Assembly (NCBI GenBank): GCA_031553215.1
Contig: JAVBLW010000011.1
Location: 1-64,000 of the forward strand
Reading direction: 5' to 3'
Length of the DNA stretch: 64,000 nt
Source of the DNA: JAVBLW01 sp031553215
GTDB taxonomy: Bacteria; Bacillota_I; Bacilli_A; Acholeplasmatales; Anaeroplasmataceae
Shown: piece by piece, positions 62,687 to 64,000 of the stretch
Numbering within the stretch: the first letter of the stretch is position 1
Layout of the letters: each line of letters begins with the position of its first letter
Notes under the pieces: generated by a model
Seen by the model: only the letters and a program-made list of their open reading frames with translations
Told to the model about the DNA's origin: nothing
Database searches by the model: none
Program-made: the position numbers and the translations under genes

Positions 62687-63667
62687 GCCATTTATAAGAT
62701 TTTGTATTAATAATGAAAGTTTCAAGGTTAAAGCATCATTAAAGTTTTGGATATCTAATCCAGTTATTTTCTTAATTTTTTCAAGTCGATAAATAAGAGT
62801 GTTTCTATGGAGAAATAGCTGGCGAGATGTTTCTGAAACACTTAAATTATTATCAAAGAACTTTTGAATAGTAAATAGAAGTTCTTGATCTAAACTACCT
62901 AAATCGTAATTGTTAACATTAGTATTCAGATAATTTAATGAAGCTTCCTTATCTAGGGAATTTAATAATAATTCGAGACTAATATCTTTAAAATAATTAA
63001 TATCAGTCCAATTATTTAATATTTTATTAATTTTATATGTTTCTAAGGCTTCATTATAAGATTTTTTAATATTATTAATTTTCACAGTAGAACCAACGGA
63101 AATGTTTATATTTTTTGATATTTTACTAATAAGGATATTTAATATATCAAAAGAATCCAAATCTATTATTTTTAAAACAATGACAATATTATAATCATCA
63201 ATTTGAATGATTGTTTCATTTTTAAAAATTGATTTTATTAATGAACTATATTCATTGATAGGTGATTTACTTGTAAGTAATATAGAAGAATAATCATGAT
63301 TATCATTTTCTTTAATATTAATACTAGAATTTCCAAGTAAAACATTCTTTAATATATTTTCTTTTGACTCTTCTTTATCATTTGAAAGCATATTTTCTAG
63401 GGATAATCCGATTAATTTACATAGGTTTTTAGATTTATCATCATTTGAACAAATAAAGAAATAAATCTCTTTCATATTGTTAACATGATATAGTGTATAA
63501 CCATTATAATAAATTAAATCATTATGAATGTTATTAGAATTGAAGATGAAGTTTGAATTTAATAATTTTTCATTATTAGACCAAACCGCAACATTATCAA
63601 TGATTAAACCATAATCATACATTGTAAAATCTTTAATTTTGTATAAATAATCATAAATTAATTTCAT
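62675..63667 (-). CDS. cdaR: CdaR/PucR-type regulator of sugar diacid use
   Basis: 330 aa. The C-terminal end ETSRQLFLHRNTLIYRLEKIKKITGLDI is the PucR/CdaR HTH. The middle (ISVGSTVKINNIKKSYNEALETY) is the GGDEF-like CdaR region, and the N-terminal ~130 residues correspond to the diacid-sensing domain. CdaR proteins activate galactarate, glucarate and glycerate genes, which fits this locus. AGGGTGA precedes the ATG. It probably acts on the phased repeats at 60687-60759. Confidence 0.85.
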   Translation of the reverse strand: MKLIYDYLYKIKDFTMYDYGLIIDNVAVWSNNEKLLNSNFIFNSNNIHNDLIYYNGYTLYHVNNMKEIYFFICSNDDKSKNLCKLIGLSLENMLSNDKEESKENILKNVLLGNSSINIKENDNHDYSSILLTSKSPINEYSSLIKSIFKNETIIQIDDYNIVIVLKIIDLDSFDILNILISKISKNINISVGSTVKINNIKKSYNEALETYKINKILNNWTDINYFKDISLELLLNSLDKEASLNYLNTNVNNYDLGSLDQELLFTIQKFFDNNLSVSETSRQLFLHRNTLIYRLEKIKKITGLDIQNFNDALTLKLSLLIQNLINGKRA

Positions 63668-63709
63668 AGTATCACCCTAAAGGTAATTATAACACAAAGG
63701 AGGCTAATT

Positions 63710-64000
63710 ATGGCAAAAATAACAATAATTTTACCAAGAGAAACATTAGGAGAACAAGCCAAACGTGCAATTGAAAAGCTAGATATATTAGATTATGAAA
63801 TAAGAATAGTTGATACTAATCAAGTTTTACCAGAGGCTAGAATGGCTATTTCTAATCAAACCAGTGTTATTGTTGCTCGTGGTCTCCAAGCAAAAATTAT
63901 AAAAGAAAATACTCTTATTCCTGTCGTAGATGTGACACTGGGAATAAAGGATATAGGTTTAATGATAAAGAAAATTAAGCAAACCATAAAAAAAGTATAT
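63710..64000 (+). CDS. PrpR_N-domain regulator, 5' end only
   Basis: The first 97 codons are present; the gene runs off the window. AAAGGAGG precedes ATG 63710. ITIILPRETLGEQAKRAIEK, then SVIVARGLQAKIIKENTLIPVVD and VTLGIKDIG, follow the PrpR N-terminal sensor domain pattern. In full proteins this domain is followed by PAS/AAA+ or HTH regions. Only 42 bp separate it from the divergent cdaR start. Confidence 0.75.
   Translation, partial: MAKITIILPRETLGEQAKRAIEKLDILDYEIRIVDTNQVLPEARMAISNQTSVIVARGLQAKIIKENTLIPVVDVTLGIKDIGLMIKKIKQTIKKVY

Noticed and set aside
1..64000. CRISPR arrays, tRNA and rRNA genes
   Set aside because: No regularly spaced repeats, no cloverleaf-like segments and no rRNA-like conserved stretches were noticed on either strand.

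Overview
The window is a strongly AT-rich segment of a low-GC Gram-positive-type genome (Bacillota, possibly close to the Mollicutes/Erysipelotrichia side). TGA is used as a normal stop codon, Shine-Dalgarno sites are strong (AGGAGG type), signal peptides are Gram-positive-like, and no outer-membrane genes are seen. Identification is by sequence reading only; no database search was possible.

Layout. (1) 0-3.7 kb: the 3' end of an Rhs/YD-repeat polymorphic toxin with a Hint domain and a ParB-like toxin tip, its immunity gene, then an orphan Hint-toxin cassette with its own candidate immunity gene. (2) 4.0-6.8 kb: ordinary genes (SDR epimerase, an unknown 380-aa protein, a DUF1697 protein). (3) 6.9-47.5 kb: a composite genomic island. 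The 5' half of a small GerE/LuxR-type HTH gene lies at 6.9-7.03 kb, and two nearly identical 144-bp copies of the missing 3' half lie at 38.07 and 47.35 kb. The left end carries GGGCAAA and both right ends carry TTTGCCC, so these look like attL and two attR sites of a large serine recombinase. Inside are a nucleotidyltransferase, a four-gene P-loop ATPase/membrane/HEPN/DUF6602 cluster (candidate defence), a PadR-HAAS operon diverging from a complete bacteriocin-type export cluster, and a rolling-circle element with a Zot-like ATPase, Rep_trans initiator, signal-peptide surface proteins, SF1 helicase and a hairpin origin (19.6-31.8 kb). Two serine recombinases follow, then a DUF4297-HerA pair and the first attR copy. 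A second unit follows: an SF1 helicase plus unknown partner, a 5'-truncated copy of the second recombinase, a SIR2-HerA pair with a small third gene, and the second attR copy. (4) 47.6-54.3 kb: VOC and GNAT genes, a tyrosine recombinase, a convergent Thoeris pair (ThsA/ThsB), a membrane protein and a protein with a DisA/DAC-like C-terminus. (5) 54.4-57.0 kb: Nudix, EFR1-type flavodoxin/ferredoxin, and a fluoride riboswitch in front of a cation/proton antiporter. (6) 57.0-64.0 kb: a galactarate/glycerate pathway (dehydratase, TIM-barrel isomerase, glycerate 2-kinase, tartronate semialdehyde reductase, DapA-family lyase, CdaR-type regulator) and the start of a PrpR_N-domain regulator.

The most interesting material is the island. 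It offers two parallel cargo slots, each placed between a near-identical recombinase 3' end and a near-identical attR, and each filled with a HerA ATPase paired with a different effector (nuclease-like versus SIR2). It also contains a filamentous-phage-like or conjugative rolling-circle module in which several genes have no ATG/GTG/TTG start but have AUA, AUU or CUG exactly where the start should be.
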